In this document: piece by piece, positions 18,135 to 26,180 of the stretch
Numbering within the stretch: the first letter of the stretch is position 1
How the letters are laid out: every line of letters begins with the position of its first letter
Source: Nitrososphaerota archaeon
Lineage (GTDB): Archaea; Thermoproteota; Nitrososphaeria; Conexivisphaerales; UBA164
Direction: 5' to 3'
DNA length: 40,335 nucleotides
NCBI GenBank assembly: GCA_009903795.1
Contig: WYER01000021.1
Location: forward strand, 1 to 40,335
Notes under the pieces: generated by a model
Told to the model about the DNA's origin: nothing
Database searches by the model: none
What the model saw: the letters and a program-made list of their open reading frames with translations, nothing else
Program-made: the position numbers and the translations under genes

Positions 18135-18389
18135 ATGCTTGTATTTGTAAACATATTCGTTGATTCGCCCATGATGGACAATGTACTCCAGAACTTGAAC
18201 AATCTTGATGAAGTTGTTGGGCTCTATGAAGTTACAGGAGAGTTTGATATAATTTCAATCATTAAGTGCAGGGATATAGAAGAGTTTAGGCACATATTGA
18301 AGGATAAGATACTGAAGATACCTGGGGTAAAGAGCACTGTAAGCGCTGTTGTTCTACACACCCATAAAGGAACGATAAACGATAGTTAA
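18135..18389 (+). CDS. Stand-alone Lrp/AsnC ligand-binding (RAM) domain protein
   Basis: The 84-residue protein consists only of the alpha-beta sandwich sensor domain of Lrp/AsnC regulators (VNIFVDSPMMDNVLQNLNNL, EVTGEFDIISIIKCRDIEEF, KIPGVKSTVSAVVL). There is no helix-turn-helix. Such domains bind amino acids and form dimers or octamers, and they can modulate full-length Lrp proteins. It lies three bases upstream of the tRNA thiolation gene and is probably co-transcribed with it. An inverted repeat just before its ATG suggests regulation. Confidence 0.88.
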   Translation: MLVFVNIFVDSPMMDNVLQNLNNLDEVVGLYEVTGEFDIISIIKCRDIEEFRHILKDKILKIPGVKSTVSAVVLHTHKGTINDS

Positions 18390-18391
18390 AA

Positions 18392-19345
18392 TTGCAGGTA
18401 AAGCCTTGCACAAAGTGCGGTAGACCGTCTTTTTACTATAGGCCCTATTCTGGGGAATACCTTTGCAAGGGTTGCTTCGTTACCTCTATATACGATATAA
18501 CGCTGCAAACAGTAAGAAAGTATGAAATGATAAAGTACGGAGAAAAAGTAGCTGTTGGAGTTTCAGGGGGCAAAGACAGCGTTTCTCTGCTTTATATACT
18601 TGCAAAGTTCTTCAAGAGCAACGAAATAATAGCTGTTACTGTTGATGAAGGAATAAAGGGCTATAGAGAAGAGGGTATTGAAATAGCTTCTAAAGTGGCT
18701 TCACAGCTTAACGTAAAACATGTTATTTATTCTTACAAAAACCTGTTCAACTACACCATCGACGAAATCCAGGAGTATAAAGGTAAGTATTCATCGTGCA
18801 CTATCTGCGGCATATTCAGAAGAAGGGCCCTTGACATAGCCGCAAAAGAGCTTGGAGCCCAGGTTCTGGCAACGGCTCACAACCTTGACGACATACTGCA
18901 GAGCTACTTTATACTTTTAACTAACGGGGACACTGAAAGGTTAAAAAGCTTTAACCCTGCTGTGGAAAGTTCTGAAGCCTTTGGTATAAGGAAAGTTCAT
19001 CCGTTTTTTAGGATATACGAGAAGGAACTCGCTATGTTCGCCATGCTCAAGGGTTTTGATTTTCAGACAGTTACATGCCCTTATATGCAACAGGGCATAA
19101 GGTCAGAGATAAGAGATTTTCTGAACAGGCTGGAAGAAAGGCATGCCGGCATTAAATACCAGCTTCTTGACACATTTATGAGCTTTTACTCAAAGGAGTT
19201 CAAGGTTGTAGGGCAATACTGCAAGATGTGTGGCTGGCCTTCAAAGAACGAGCTATGCCAGGTGTGTAAGACAATAGATTATTTAAATAAAAACAAGTAT
19301 AAGTTGATGAGCGAGAATAATGAACTGGATAAACATAGCGATTGA
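18392..19345 (+). CDS. ncsA: tRNA 2-thiolation protein of the TtuA/NcsA (Ctu1) family
   Basis: The 317-residue protein has an N-terminal zinc finger (Cys6, Cys9, Cys25, Cys28), the PP-loop SGGKDSVSLL (about 59-68) that adenylates the target uridine, and CTICGIFRRRAL near 134. It also has TAHNLDDILQSYF and a C-terminal zinc finger (CKMCG ... CQVC). This full set defines the TtuA/Ctu1 group, which thiolates tRNA at U34 or U54 and can carry a [4Fe-4S] cluster. Whether U34 or U54 is the target cannot be told. The start is TTG at 18392. Its 3' end overlaps the glycosyltransferase gene by 26 bases. Confidence 0.92.
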   Translation: MQVKPCTKCGRPSFYYRPYSGEYLCKGCFVTSIYDITLQTVRKYEMIKYGEKVAVGVSGGKDSVSLLYILAKFFKSNEIIAVTVDEGIKGYREEGIEIASKVASQLNVKHVIYSYKNLFNYTIDEIQEYKGKYSSCTICGIFRRRALDIAAKELGAQVLATAHNLDDILQSYFILLTNGDTERLKSFNPAVESSEAFGIRKVHPFFRIYEKELAMFAMLKGFDFQTVTCPYMQQGIRSEIRDFLNRLEERHAGIKYQLLDTFMSFYSKEFKVVGQYCKMCGWPSKNELCQVCKTIDYLNKNKYKLMSENNELDKHSD

Positions 19346-20285
19346 GTTTGTATTATCATTTCTTGTTACTTTAGTTATAACGCTTTACCTGGAAATTGTG
19401 CTTAAGAAGAAAAAGATGACAGTACCAGACGCGCACAAAAAGGATAAACCGCTGGTACCGAGGCCTGGCGGCTTTGCCGTATTAGTGGGCACACTTCTCG
19501 CTCTTCTTTTTGTAATAAATTCTTATGCTTTAGCCTTTATTCTTTCACTGTCAATAGCGTTTTTGATAGGGCTTGTAGATGATATAAAAAAGTTTGGAGG
19601 ACCTGAAAAACCTTTACTGGCAATACTTGCAGCTCTGCCTGTAATATTCTTGCACGCATATTCATCAACCCCCTACTTGCCTTATGTTGGAAACGTAACG
19701 ATAAAGATCCTTTATCCGCTTCTCGTGCTTGCAGGCTTTCCCATATACACGAACGCGACCAACATGATAGACATATTTAATGGCGTTGTAACAGGAGTCA
19801 CTGCGATCTCTGTGCTGCCATTCTTGACCTATGATTTTATAAAAGGAAACGTTACTGGTGCATACTTAGGAATAGCTTTTGAAGCGTCTCTTTTAGCTTT
19901 TTACCTGAGGCACAAGTATCCTTCAAGAATTTTCCCTGGAGATAGCGGCTCTATGTTGATGGGAGCAGGGATAGTCACTCTGATGATAACGTCTCGCGCT
20001 GAAGTAATAGGCATAGTCGCTACTCTTCCGCTTATATTCAACGGCTTTTTTATACTTTCCTCAATAGGAGGGTTTAAGGAGCATTCAGAGCTCATAAGGC
20101 CTTTGATAGTTCTGGATGACTACAGAATGATAGCAAATAAGGATCCAAAATCGCCTGTCACACTTGCAAGGCTTATAGCATCTCAGAGGCCTATGAGCGA
20201 GAAAGAGATCGCAAATAGAATAATGTTACTCAGCGTTATTTCATCAGCTCTGAGTTTTATAACGATGATGGTGTATTACATTTGA
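19320..20285 (+). CDS. Polyprenyl-phosphate sugar-1-phosphate transferase (GPT/MraY family)
   Basis: The 321-residue integral membrane protein has about ten hydrophobic segments and the family signatures. These are PDAHKKDKPLVPRPGGFAVL, the DD motif in LIGLVDDIKKFGG, TNMIDIFNGVVTG and FPGDSGSMLMG (magnesium and uridine-nucleotide contacts). It transfers a sugar-1-phosphate, typically GlcNAc-1-P, from a UDP-sugar to dolichyl or undecaprenyl phosphate, the first step of N-glycan or surface polysaccharide assembly. It starts inside ncsA, and its own end overlaps the next small membrane protein gene by four bases. A UDP-sugar dehydrogenase elsewhere in the window may feed related surface-sugar synthesis. 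Confidence 0.92.
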   Translation: MNWINIAIEFVLSFLVTLVITLYLEIVLKKKKMTVPDAHKKDKPLVPRPGGFAVLVGTLLALLFVINSYALAFILSLSIAFLIGLVDDIKKFGGPEKPLLAILAALPVIFLHAYSSTPYLPYVGNVTIKILYPLLVLAGFPIYTNATNMIDIFNGVVTGVTAISVLPFLTYDFIKGNVTGAYLGIAFEASLLAFYLRHKYPSRIFPGDSGSMLMGAGIVTLMITSRAEVIGIVATLPLIFNGFFILSSIGGFKEHSELIRPLIVLDDYRMIANKDPKSPVTLARLIASQRPMSEKEIANRIMLLSVISSALSFITMMVYYI

Positions 20286-20509
20286 AGGTTTCGTCTGTTA
20301 CGCTCTTGTCGATTACGCTTATAGGCGCATGGGTTCTCTTGCTGCTTAGCTTTTTCCTTATGAAACAGGCTCTACTTATGACGGATGATCTAAAAGGAAT
20401 AACTATAGAACTCATAAGGGACCTTATAGGCCTGTTTATACTTGCGATCTGGGTGGTTGCTTTTTACCTCATAAGGAGGTTTGTTGCAAAGCAACTTCTC
20501 AGGCCTTAG
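20282..20509 (+). CDS. Small two-helix membrane protein
   Basis: The 75-residue protein starts with TTG and has two clear hydrophobic spans (about 5-27, VTLLSITLIGAWVLLLLSFF; about 47-67, LIGLFILAIWVVAFYLIRRF) separated by an acidic loop. It overlaps the glycosyltransferase by four bases and is probably translated with it. I recognise no family. It may be a partner or assembly subunit of the transferase, but this is inference from position. Its last 11 bases overlap the 3' end of the convergent PadR gene. Confidence 0.65.
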   Translation: MKVSSVTLLSITLIGAWVLLLLSFFLMKQALLMTDDLKGITIELIRDLIGLFILAIWVVAFYLIRRFVAKQLLRP

Positions 20510-20813
20510 CATCTTTTATGATGCTCTTTATTATTCTGTATATAATAACAGTTTCAGCTTTTAGCTCCTCCAGCTTTTCTTTGCCCTTTTGCGTTATGAT
20601 AAACCTTCCGTCGCTGCTGACGCCGTATATTAGACCGTCCTTTTTAAGCTTCTTAAGAAGAGGGTAAATTGAACCTGGGCTAGGTGACCACATTCCATTT
20701 GTGTTCTTCCTGATAGTATCTATAAGCTCTATACCACGTGCAGGGTACGTGCTTAAAAGGCTAAGTATGTAAAACTCAAGCAAACCCTTTGGAAGGTGTA
20801 GAGTTCGCTTCAC
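20499..20813 (-). CDS. PadR-family transcriptional regulator
   Basis: The chosen start is GTG at 20813 (KRTLHLPKGLLEFYILSLL); an upstream GTG at 20828 would add five unusual residues. The winged helix is clear: GLLEFYILSLLSTYPARGIE, then WSPSPGSIYPLLKKLKKDGL and FIITQKGKEKLEELK. It is about 104 residues long with a short C-terminal dimerisation helix. PadR proteins repress transporters and stress genes in response to small molecules. The 3' end overlaps the small membrane protein gene on the other strand. Bases just upstream (about 20813-20830) are an imperfect palindrome of TATA/ACAC type that could be an autoregulatory operator. Confidence 0.85.
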   Translation of the reverse strand: MKRTLHLPKGLLEFYILSLLSTYPARGIELIDTIRKNTNGMWSPSPGSIYPLLKKLKKDGLIYGVSSDGRFIITQKGKEKLEELKAETVIIYRIIKSIIKDAKA

Positions 20814-20846
20814 ATATATACTATACACATGCAGATTAAAAGCTTA
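20813..20846 (-). promoter_or_regulatory. Putative PadR promoter and operator
   Basis: On the minus strand GCTTTTAATC (20836-20845) could serve as TATA for transcription starting at the GTG at 20813. The intervening CATGTGTATAGTATATATG is an imperfect palindrome, like known PadR sites. Both assignments are by eye. Confidence 0.35.
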
Positions 20847-20928
20847 ACGTGCTCAGACAAATGCCTTTATTTCATGAATCAAAATAAACTCTGAATCATC
20901 ATTGCATTACTGATTAGCTATTATGAAT

Positions 20929-22008
20929 TTATTTCTTTTTCGGAATGTTAAGAAAGAACGGTCTTTCACTTATTTGATAGTTAAGCACGCTGAGCCTGCA
21001 AGTAAGCTCCTGAGCCACAGGTATTATATCGTCTATTATGTAAGAAATGTTTTCCTCCTTAACGCCCACGTCCTCAAGCTCCCTGAGTTGCGGAACAAAC
21101 GGAAGTGCTCCAAGGTAAGGAAGCCCTATCTCTTCTAGCTTCTCCTTAAAGTATCTGCTTCCGAATAGCTCTACTTTTTCTTTGCTGTTAGGACATATAA
21201 AGTAGCTCATGTTTTCAAGCCCTCCAAGCACAGGAACGTTGAGCTTCTTAAAAGTGTCTATAAGCTTTAGAGCAACGTTAACTGCAGCTGGTTGTGGCGT
21301 TGAAACAATTATTGCGGCATTTATCAGCCTATCCTGCCCAAGAGTTATAGGAACATCGCCTGTACCCGGAGGCAGGTCAGCTATAAGGTAATCAAGCTCT
21401 CCCCAGTCAACTTTTTCCATAAAATCATGAACGGCTTTGCTAAGCATTGGCCCCCTCCATATTACGCTTGAGTTCTGAGGGACAAAGTACGCAAGCGAGA
21501 TTATCTTTATACCCTGATGAAGTGGAGGAATCAGAAGGCCCGATTCGTTAACTTCTTGGACAAAACTTGAACCCAGCATGCTGGGTATTGTTGCTCCATA
21601 AAAATCAAGGTCTATTATACCAACTTTTGCTCCTAGCTTCTTTAAAGCATAAGCGAGAAGTATCGATACTGTCGATTTTCCCACACCGCCCTTTCCGCTG
21701 CCGACAGCTATTATGTTTTTAACTTTTCTCGTCCCTTCTTTTCTCACAAAAGAACCACTGAGAACGTTGTGAGTCACTTCTATTATCACCGAGTAGCCTT
21801 CAAGGCTTCTGACTATATCGGATAGTATCTCGTCTTTGTGGGGGCATCCTGGAGATGTAAGTGAAAGCTTTATCTTTATTTGTTTCCCATCAACCTGCAA
21901 ATCTTTTACAAACCCAAGAGATATTATATCTTTTTTGAGCGCCGGGTCCTTTACGCCGCTTAAAAACTTAAGAACGAGGTCCCGGTCCTGCTGATCCTTT
22001 TCGCTCAT
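20929..22008 (-). CDS. Mrp/NBP35-type iron-sulfur carrier ATPase with MIP18 domain
   Basis: The 359-residue protein has an N-terminal MIP18/DUF59 domain (about 1-80: DLVLKFLSGVKDPALKKDI). A P-loop ATPase of Mrp type follows, with the deviant Walker A GSGKGGVGKST near 103-113, IDLDFYGATIPSMLG and LPPGTGDVPITLGQ. These proteins dimerise and deliver [4Fe-4S] clusters to apo-proteins. The usual CPxC that bridges the cluster reads FICPNSKE here, so the second cysteine is Ser. The ATG at 22008 follows a TATA-like TTTAATAAAG (about 22026-22036), fitting a leaderless mRNA. It stands between PadR and a short IS-derived element. Confidence 0.9.
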   Translation of the reverse strand: MSEKDQQDRDLVLKFLSGVKDPALKKDIISLGFVKDLQVDGKQIKIKLSLTSPGCPHKDEILSDIVRSLEGYSVIIEVTHNVLSGSFVRKEGTRKVKNIIAVGSGKGGVGKSTVSILLAYALKKLGAKVGIIDLDFYGATIPSMLGSSFVQEVNESGLLIPPLHQGIKIISLAYFVPQNSSVIWRGPMLSKAVHDFMEKVDWGELDYLIADLPPGTGDVPITLGQDRLINAAIIVSTPQPAAVNVALKLIDTFKKLNVPVLGGLENMSYFICPNSKEKVELFGSRYFKEKLEEIGLPYLGALPFVPQLRELEDVGVKEENISYIIDDIIPVAQELTCRLSVLNYQISERPFFLNIPKKK

Positions 22009-22055
22009 TGTTAAATACTTTGTAAAACCTTTATTAAACCTATCTAAGGATTCGC

Positions 22056-22347
22056 TTACAAAACGAACGAAAGCCTTGCCTCTTCTAGAGGCTGGGTAAA
22101 ATTTAAATCACTAAAACGTTGTAAAGCGTATTAAAGCGTGTCCCGTAACGGAATGTCACACGAGGGCTCTCCCTATACCGAGTTCTTTGAGGATATGGTT
22201 AAGTGGCTGAAGGCACAGCCAGTGGTCTATCGCTGGACGAACGAAGCGGGGTGGGCAACCACTAGCTATGAAGATGAAGGCGGTAAACCACAAACCTATG
22301 ATCCGTTTTGAAGGAACAATCGCCTTTTAAGGCGGTGAGGAGGTCAG
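22056..22347 (+). mobile_element. Solo IS605/TnpB-derived element, copy A
   Basis: This 292-bp unit is near-identical to 35797-36094. It opens with TTACAAAACGAACGAAAGCC, followed by the hairpin GCCTCTTCTAGAGGC (22078-22092). It closes with the hairpin CGCCTTTTAAGGCG (22321-22334) and GTGAGGAGGTCAG. Inside, a short frame from GTG 22138 reads like a TnpB C-terminal tail (GMSHEGSP ... KWLKAQPVVY) but has no nuclease motifs. It is non-autonomous. The right end could encode an omega-RNA-like scaffold whose guide would be the following csl4 sequence; this is inference. Confidence 0.7.
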
Positions 22348-22895
22348 TCCAACATTACCCTATGAGGCAGCGCTTTTGACTTAAAATCTGGAGCCAGCTT
22401 TAGCCTCAGTACCATGCCGCACCAGGTACACTTTGCGCTGTTTCTGCCCCTTACAACAAGCGGTCCGCCACAGTAGTTACAATAAGATTCAAGGACTCCA
22501 AGCCCTGGTTCACTAACGCTAAGCATAAGCATCCCCGCGCTAGTCCCTATGACTTTTGCCCTTATTATCGAGCCTTCTACTACAGGCGAATACTCAAAAT
22601 CTGGGTTCACGTAGATCATCCCTTTTATGTCTGCGGCAAGGTCTTTGTTTAGCGCAGAAACTATGGTAACAAAAGCAAAAGGTCTCTGAACGTAATCTAC
22701 CCTGCTAATTACTATATCGCCAACGCTCACAAAACCTTTTTTGAGCGGCTTTATTTCGATTATTTTTTGTTTTTTATCAACTTTAACATCAGATAACTTT
22801 GTTGCGTATATGTTACCGTCCTTTATAATGAAGTCTCCTCTTGGCTCAAAGGCTTCTATAACGCCTAGCTTTTCACCTGGTATGGCTATCAACAC
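22344..22895 (-). CDS. csl4: Exosome cap subunit Csl4
   Basis: The 183-residue protein has the Csl4 order: an N-terminal domain (IPGEKLGVIEAFEPRGDFII), a central S1 RNA-binding barrel (VSVGDIVISRVDYVQRPFAF ... EGSIIRAKVIG), and a C-terminal zinc ribbon (CNYCGGPLV ... CTWCGMVL). It caps the archaeal exosome and recruits DnaG for RNA 3' processing and decay. The start is GTG at 22895 (TTG at 22892 is possible), with AGATAATAAG about 26 bases upstream as TATA. The stop TGA at 22344-22346 lies in the last bases of mobile element copy A, so the C-terminus ends at the insertion junction. Confidence 0.93.
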   Translation of the reverse strand: MLIAIPGEKLGVIEAFEPRGDFIIKDGNIYATKLSDVKVDKKQKIIEIKPLKKGFVSVGDIVISRVDYVQRPFAFVTIVSALNKDLAADIKGMIYVNPDFEYSPVVEGSIIRAKVIGTSAGMLMLSVSEPGLGVLESYCNYCGGPLVVRGRNSAKCTWCGMVLRLKLAPDFKSKALPHRVMLD

Positions 22896-23020
22896 AAATA
22901 TTTGCGAAAGATAGCTTATTATCTTTATTGAAATTTATTTATTGAAATTTATATTTTAAATCCTGCATTAAAATGCTATCAATTCAGATGCATAACATAA
23001 TCGTTTCTGAAAGTGTCTTA

Positions 23021-23827
23021 TCAGTATTGAGAAAGGGTTCCGTCTTTTCTCGCTTTGTCAAAAGCCTTTGTATATAAGTACAGCCCCAACGGCAACGTTA
23101 TCAACGTGAACGCTACAAGTATATAGATTATGTTTAAAAGTGCGCCTATGCCCGCTCCTTCTAGCAACGATTCTCTTAAACCCTGTAAGGCCCAGGTTAG
23201 AGGAATGGCATAACTTAATTCTTTAAGGTACCACGGAAGAGCGGTAACTGGAAAAACCGTATTTCCCATAAGAGCTGTAAAAGTAGAGAAAAAGAATGCG
23301 ATCGGGTTTCCCTGTTTAGTTATCATCACAACAGCTCCAGAGATGGCTGCTATGCCGAATGACGAGAGCAACAAAAGAATGAATATTATGGATGCTGTCA
23401 TTATTCCAAAAGGTGAATACCTGACGCCCAGCCCAAAGCCTATAGCTAAAATGACAATCATATTTATGCTGTTTAAAGCAAAACCCCAAAGGCTAGAATA
23501 GGTTAGAAAACCTAACACTCCCGATGGAGAAAGGACGTAATATTCAAGAGTGCCATAAAGTTGCTCGTTTCTTAACCTCTGGCTCACTGTGGTTATAGTT
23601 GAAGAAACATATCCCTGAAAAGCCAGCCCTATGACCACAAAGGCTGTATAGTTACCTCCGCCTAGCACTGAAACTATTTTATTGCCTAACGCCGTCCCCG
23701 TAAAATAATACGTAAAAACAGGTATTATCCAGCTTAGCATGGTTAGTGCAGCGTTCGTTTTGTAACTTATCCAGACCTTGAATCCTCTAATATAAAGATA
23801 GGCATAAAGCTTAGACAGGACGCTCAC
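23021..23827 (-). CDS. ABC-2 type exporter permease
   Basis: The protein has six hydrophobic segments in the ABC-2 pattern, for example [40 protein letters not shown] and a final span before [15 protein letters not shown]. The phrase [15 protein letters not shown] is typical of the permease loop that contacts the ATPase. The frame is open to 23890, but this would overlap the ATPase gene by 80 bases. A Shine-Dalgarno-like GAGGTGGT lies ahead of the GTG at 23827, which I therefore prefer (GTG 23839 or 23842 are alternatives). With the ATPase it forms an exporter of unknown substrate, probably drug or lipid-like. Confidence 0.85.
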   Translation of the reverse strand: MSVLSKLYAYLYIRGFKVWISYKTNAALTMLSWIIPVFTYYFTGTALGNKIVSVLGGGNYTAFVVIGLAFQGYVSSTITTVSQRLRNEQLYGTLEYYVLSPSGVLGFLTYSSLWGFALNSINMIVILAIGFGLGVRYSPFGIMTASIIFILLLLSSFGIAAISGAVVMITKQGNPIAFFFSTFTALMGNTVFPVTALPWYLKELSYAIPLTWALQGLRESLLEGAGIGALLNIIYILVAFTLITLPLGLYLYTKAFDKARKDGTLSQY

Positions 23828-24749
23828 GTGCCCATGCACCACCTCTTCTAAATTGGTAAGGTCTGAAATCCTCTTCGGTTTCACCAGCAAGAGCTATGTA
23901 AGCATCTTCTAAAGATGGCGTTATTTCATAATAATCCGAAGTGTACAGTTCAACCAAAGATTTTGGTCCTCTTATAACAGCATAGCCGTTTTCATACCTT
24001 GTTATGAACCTTTCGAGTGAAGGAGTAATAGCGCTCAGCTTGGCTTCTACTATTTTACCGGCCATTTTTATGATTTCTTCTGGTGAACCCTTTGCAATTA
24101 TTTTTCCGTTTTTTAAAATGTATATGTAATCAGCAAGCTCTTCTATTTCGTGCATAAAATGGCTGGTAAGAACAATTGTTCTGTCCACAGAAAGCTTTCT
24201 TACTAACTGTCTAACTTTTCTTGCTGAAGCAACGTCCACACCAAGCGTGGGCTCATCCAGAAGAATTACATCGGGATCATGCATTAGAGCTCTGGCAATC
24301 GCAAGCCTCCTGAGCATCCCCGTGCTGTAATGCATTGTTGGCTCATCTGCCCACTCTTTTAATCCCACCAGATCTAGCAGTTCGTACGCTCTATTTTTAG
24401 CTTCTTTAATGCTCATATCGTACAGGGAACCGTAAAAAAGCAGATTATCCATTCCGCTTAGCCTGTAATAGAGAAGCCTGTCGCTGACCGTAACAAGACC
24501 TATATGCTTTCTTACATCATTTGGTTGAGATACAACGTCATACCCATCTACGTAAGCGCTTCCGGAAGTTGGCAAAATCAGCGTTGAAATTATTTTCAAC
24601 AAAGTTGTTTTCCCCGCACCGTTAGGGCCGACGAGAGCTGTAATTTTCCCCCTTTCGGCTTTGAAGTCAATACCTTTTAGCGCTTCCACCTTCCACTTTT
24701 TACCTGTGAATACCTTTGTAATAGAGTGCGTTTCTATCATTCTGTTCAC
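23811..24749 (-). CDS. ABC-2 type exporter ATP-binding protein
   Basis: The 312-residue ATPase shows Walker [12 protein letters not shown] (about 39-49), a signature motif in [15 protein letters not shown], Walker [13 protein letters not shown] and the H-loop [15 protein letters not shown]-terminal extension follows, as in DrrA-type daunorubicin exporters (residues about 230-312). Its start overlaps the MarR gene stop by four bases, and its 3' end overlaps the permease, so regulator, ATPase and permease are one operon. Expression is probably controlled by the MarR protein in response to a toxic compound. Confidence 0.93.
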   Translation of the reverse strand: MNRMIETHSITKVFTGKKWKVEALKGIDFKAERGKITALVGPNGAGKTTLLKIISTLILPTSGSAYVDGYDVVSQPNDVRKHIGLVTVSDRLLYYRLSGMDNLLFYGSLYDMSIKEAKNRAYELLDLVGLKEWADEPTMHYSTGMLRRLAIARALMHDPDVILLDEPTLGVDVASARKVRQLVRKLSVDRTIVLTSHFMHEIEELADYIYILKNGKIIAKGSPEEIIKMAGKIVEAKLSAITPSLERFITRYENGYAVIRGPKSLVELYTSDYYEITPSLEDAYIALAGETEEDFRPYQFRRGGAWARERPV

Positions 24750-25174
24750 CCAGTTAGTTCAGCAAGAATTCTAAGCGCATCCCTTAGCTGTGATTTGCTT
24801 TTTGTATCTATCTCGGACAGCCTGTTTTTTAACTTTAGGATGGCCTTTAACCTTGCTTCCTCGAGGACCTTTACCCCTTTGCTTGTGAGGCCTATGGCAA
24901 CCTTTCTTCTATCTTTCTTATTTTCAATTCTGTAAAGCAGCTTCTTGAGCCTCATTTTTTCGACTATTTTGCTGGCTGTCGGCTTTGAAACTCCTAGGTA
25001 CAAAGCTATATCGTCTATAGAACAGTCCTTATTTCTGTTTACATACGATAAGATCCTGAACTGGGGAACTGAAAAGCTGTTGTCTTCTTTCATCCAATTT
25101 CTAAAAGTCCTCGAAGCTTTGAAAATGCTTTCTAAAAGCTCTTCGGCTAACTTTTCGTCAGGATCGTTTGACAA
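24746..25174 (-). CDS. MarR-family transcriptional regulator of the ABC exporter
   Basis: The 142-residue protein has the MarR winged helix (FSVPQFRILSYVNRNKDCSI, DDIALYLGVSKPTASKIVEK, then the wing ENKKDRRKVAIGLTSKG) and dimerisation helices at both ends. The start is TTG at 25174. It lies first in an operon with the ABC exporter genes, the usual arrangement for drug-efflux repressors. A perfect 13-bp palindrome lies 9-21 bases upstream of the start, between a TATA element and the start codon, which suggests autorepression relieved by ligand. Confidence 0.9.
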   Translation of the reverse strand: MSNDPDEKLAEELLESIFKASRTFRNWMKEDNSFSVPQFRILSYVNRNKDCSIDDIALYLGVSKPTASKIVEKMRLKKLLYRIENKKDRRKVAIGLTSKGVKVLEEARLKAILKLKNRLSEIDTKSKSQLRDALRILAELTG

Positions 25175-25182
25175 TCTAACGA

Positions 25183-25195
25183 TTAGATAATCTAA
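25183..25195. promoter_or_regulatory. MarR operator candidate
   Basis: TTAGATAATCTAA is a perfect palindrome, and half-sites of the same sequence repeat on both sides (ATCTAAC and TCTAACT). On the minus strand CGTATAAAC (about 25202-25210) is a plausible TATA about 30 bases before the TTG start at 25174, so bound MarR would cover the transcription start. Confidence 0.65.
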
Positions 25196-25304
25196 CTAGT
25201 TTATACGTTTTTTGTCTTTATTGCTGTGTTCCATGACTTAAGCGTGAAGTGTGAAGTTTTTATTTCAAGCCTCTTCATATTTATATAGGCGTAGAATGTG
25301 ACCT

Positions 25305-26065
25305 ATGATAAATATAGACTGGGGCAAGTACAATGATGCGCTTGTCGGGAGTGGTTAAATCCTCCTCAATTATCAACCATAAACAACTGAAAAAAGAACT
25401 TAAACAACTAAACAAAAAGTAGGCTAACCATAATGCTATTAGGCCTCATCAGAGCATTCATAAAATACGTAGAAAGACTACAAGCACTAGGCTACAAAAT
25501 ATGAAAAAGAGCAAACGTAAACCGCGAAGAAATTTTGCTTAAATACACAAACTCCTTAAGCCTAGCAGTAGATTCATCATGCATAAAAGCTCACAATGAT
25601 GTGGATTAAGATGTGGAAGGCGAAGAATGACTAAGAATACACTTCGCCGTAAATGTCAAAAAGCAGATAGTATTCATATAAAAATTAAGTTAATGATACA
25701 AGGTGTTTAAAAGGCTTGTTAGAAGTGCGATGAAGAGCGCGAATGTGAGAAGGTTGCTTGCGGATTGTGAATATGATTAGAATGAGAATTTTAAATTCTT
25801 GTATGAGTGGTATAAAGCCTGTAATCATGGTGAAGGTTAATTCTGTTGCGAGGAGTATTGGGTGTCCATCTAGAAGGTATGCTGTGTTGAAGCGAAGGAC
25901 GCTTGGGCCTAGGGCTTGGATCAATGTGCATAGTTTTGGTTTTAGTGCTTTTTGAGGGCTTTTTCTTTATTGTTAAGCTTATGTTTAGTAAATGTTGTCG
26001 AGGAAGTTAATATGGTGAAGGAGGTGCTTATGAAGGCGTATTTGTACGATATTTTTTGGCATTGA
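25305..26065 (+). pseudogene. IS5-like transposase remnant, many stops and shifts
   Basis: ATG 25305 opens INIDWGKYNDALVGSG and then stops; this phrase is the N-terminus of archaeal IS5-type transposases. Downstream, readable pieces in changing frames include LLGLIRAFIKYVERLQALGY, NREEILLKYTNSLSLAVDSS (catalytic Asp region), FKRLVRSAMKSANVRRLLAD, IMVKVNSVARSIGCPSRRYA and VKEVLMKAYLYDIFWH, ending with TGA at 26063. The order agrees with one transposase that has suffered many stops, frameshifts and deletions. The pieces may come from two related elements. No intact terminal repeats were found. Confidence 0.65.
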
Positions 26066-26180
26066 TCTTAAAGCTAGTGCCAGAAAATACCTAGGAATCG
26101 CACATCAGAAAATCATGCAATACAGCAAAAATTTATAAAAAATAAAGTACGTTAATATACTCAAAGTTTATAAAAGCTTT

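Noticed and set aside
22138-22311. Short frame within element copy A as an independent gene
   Set aside because: The copy B version is interrupted by a stop (TAG near 35973), so the frame is not maintained.
25685-25924. Minus-strand 79-codon frame
   Set aside because: Shadow of the degraded plus-strand transposase.
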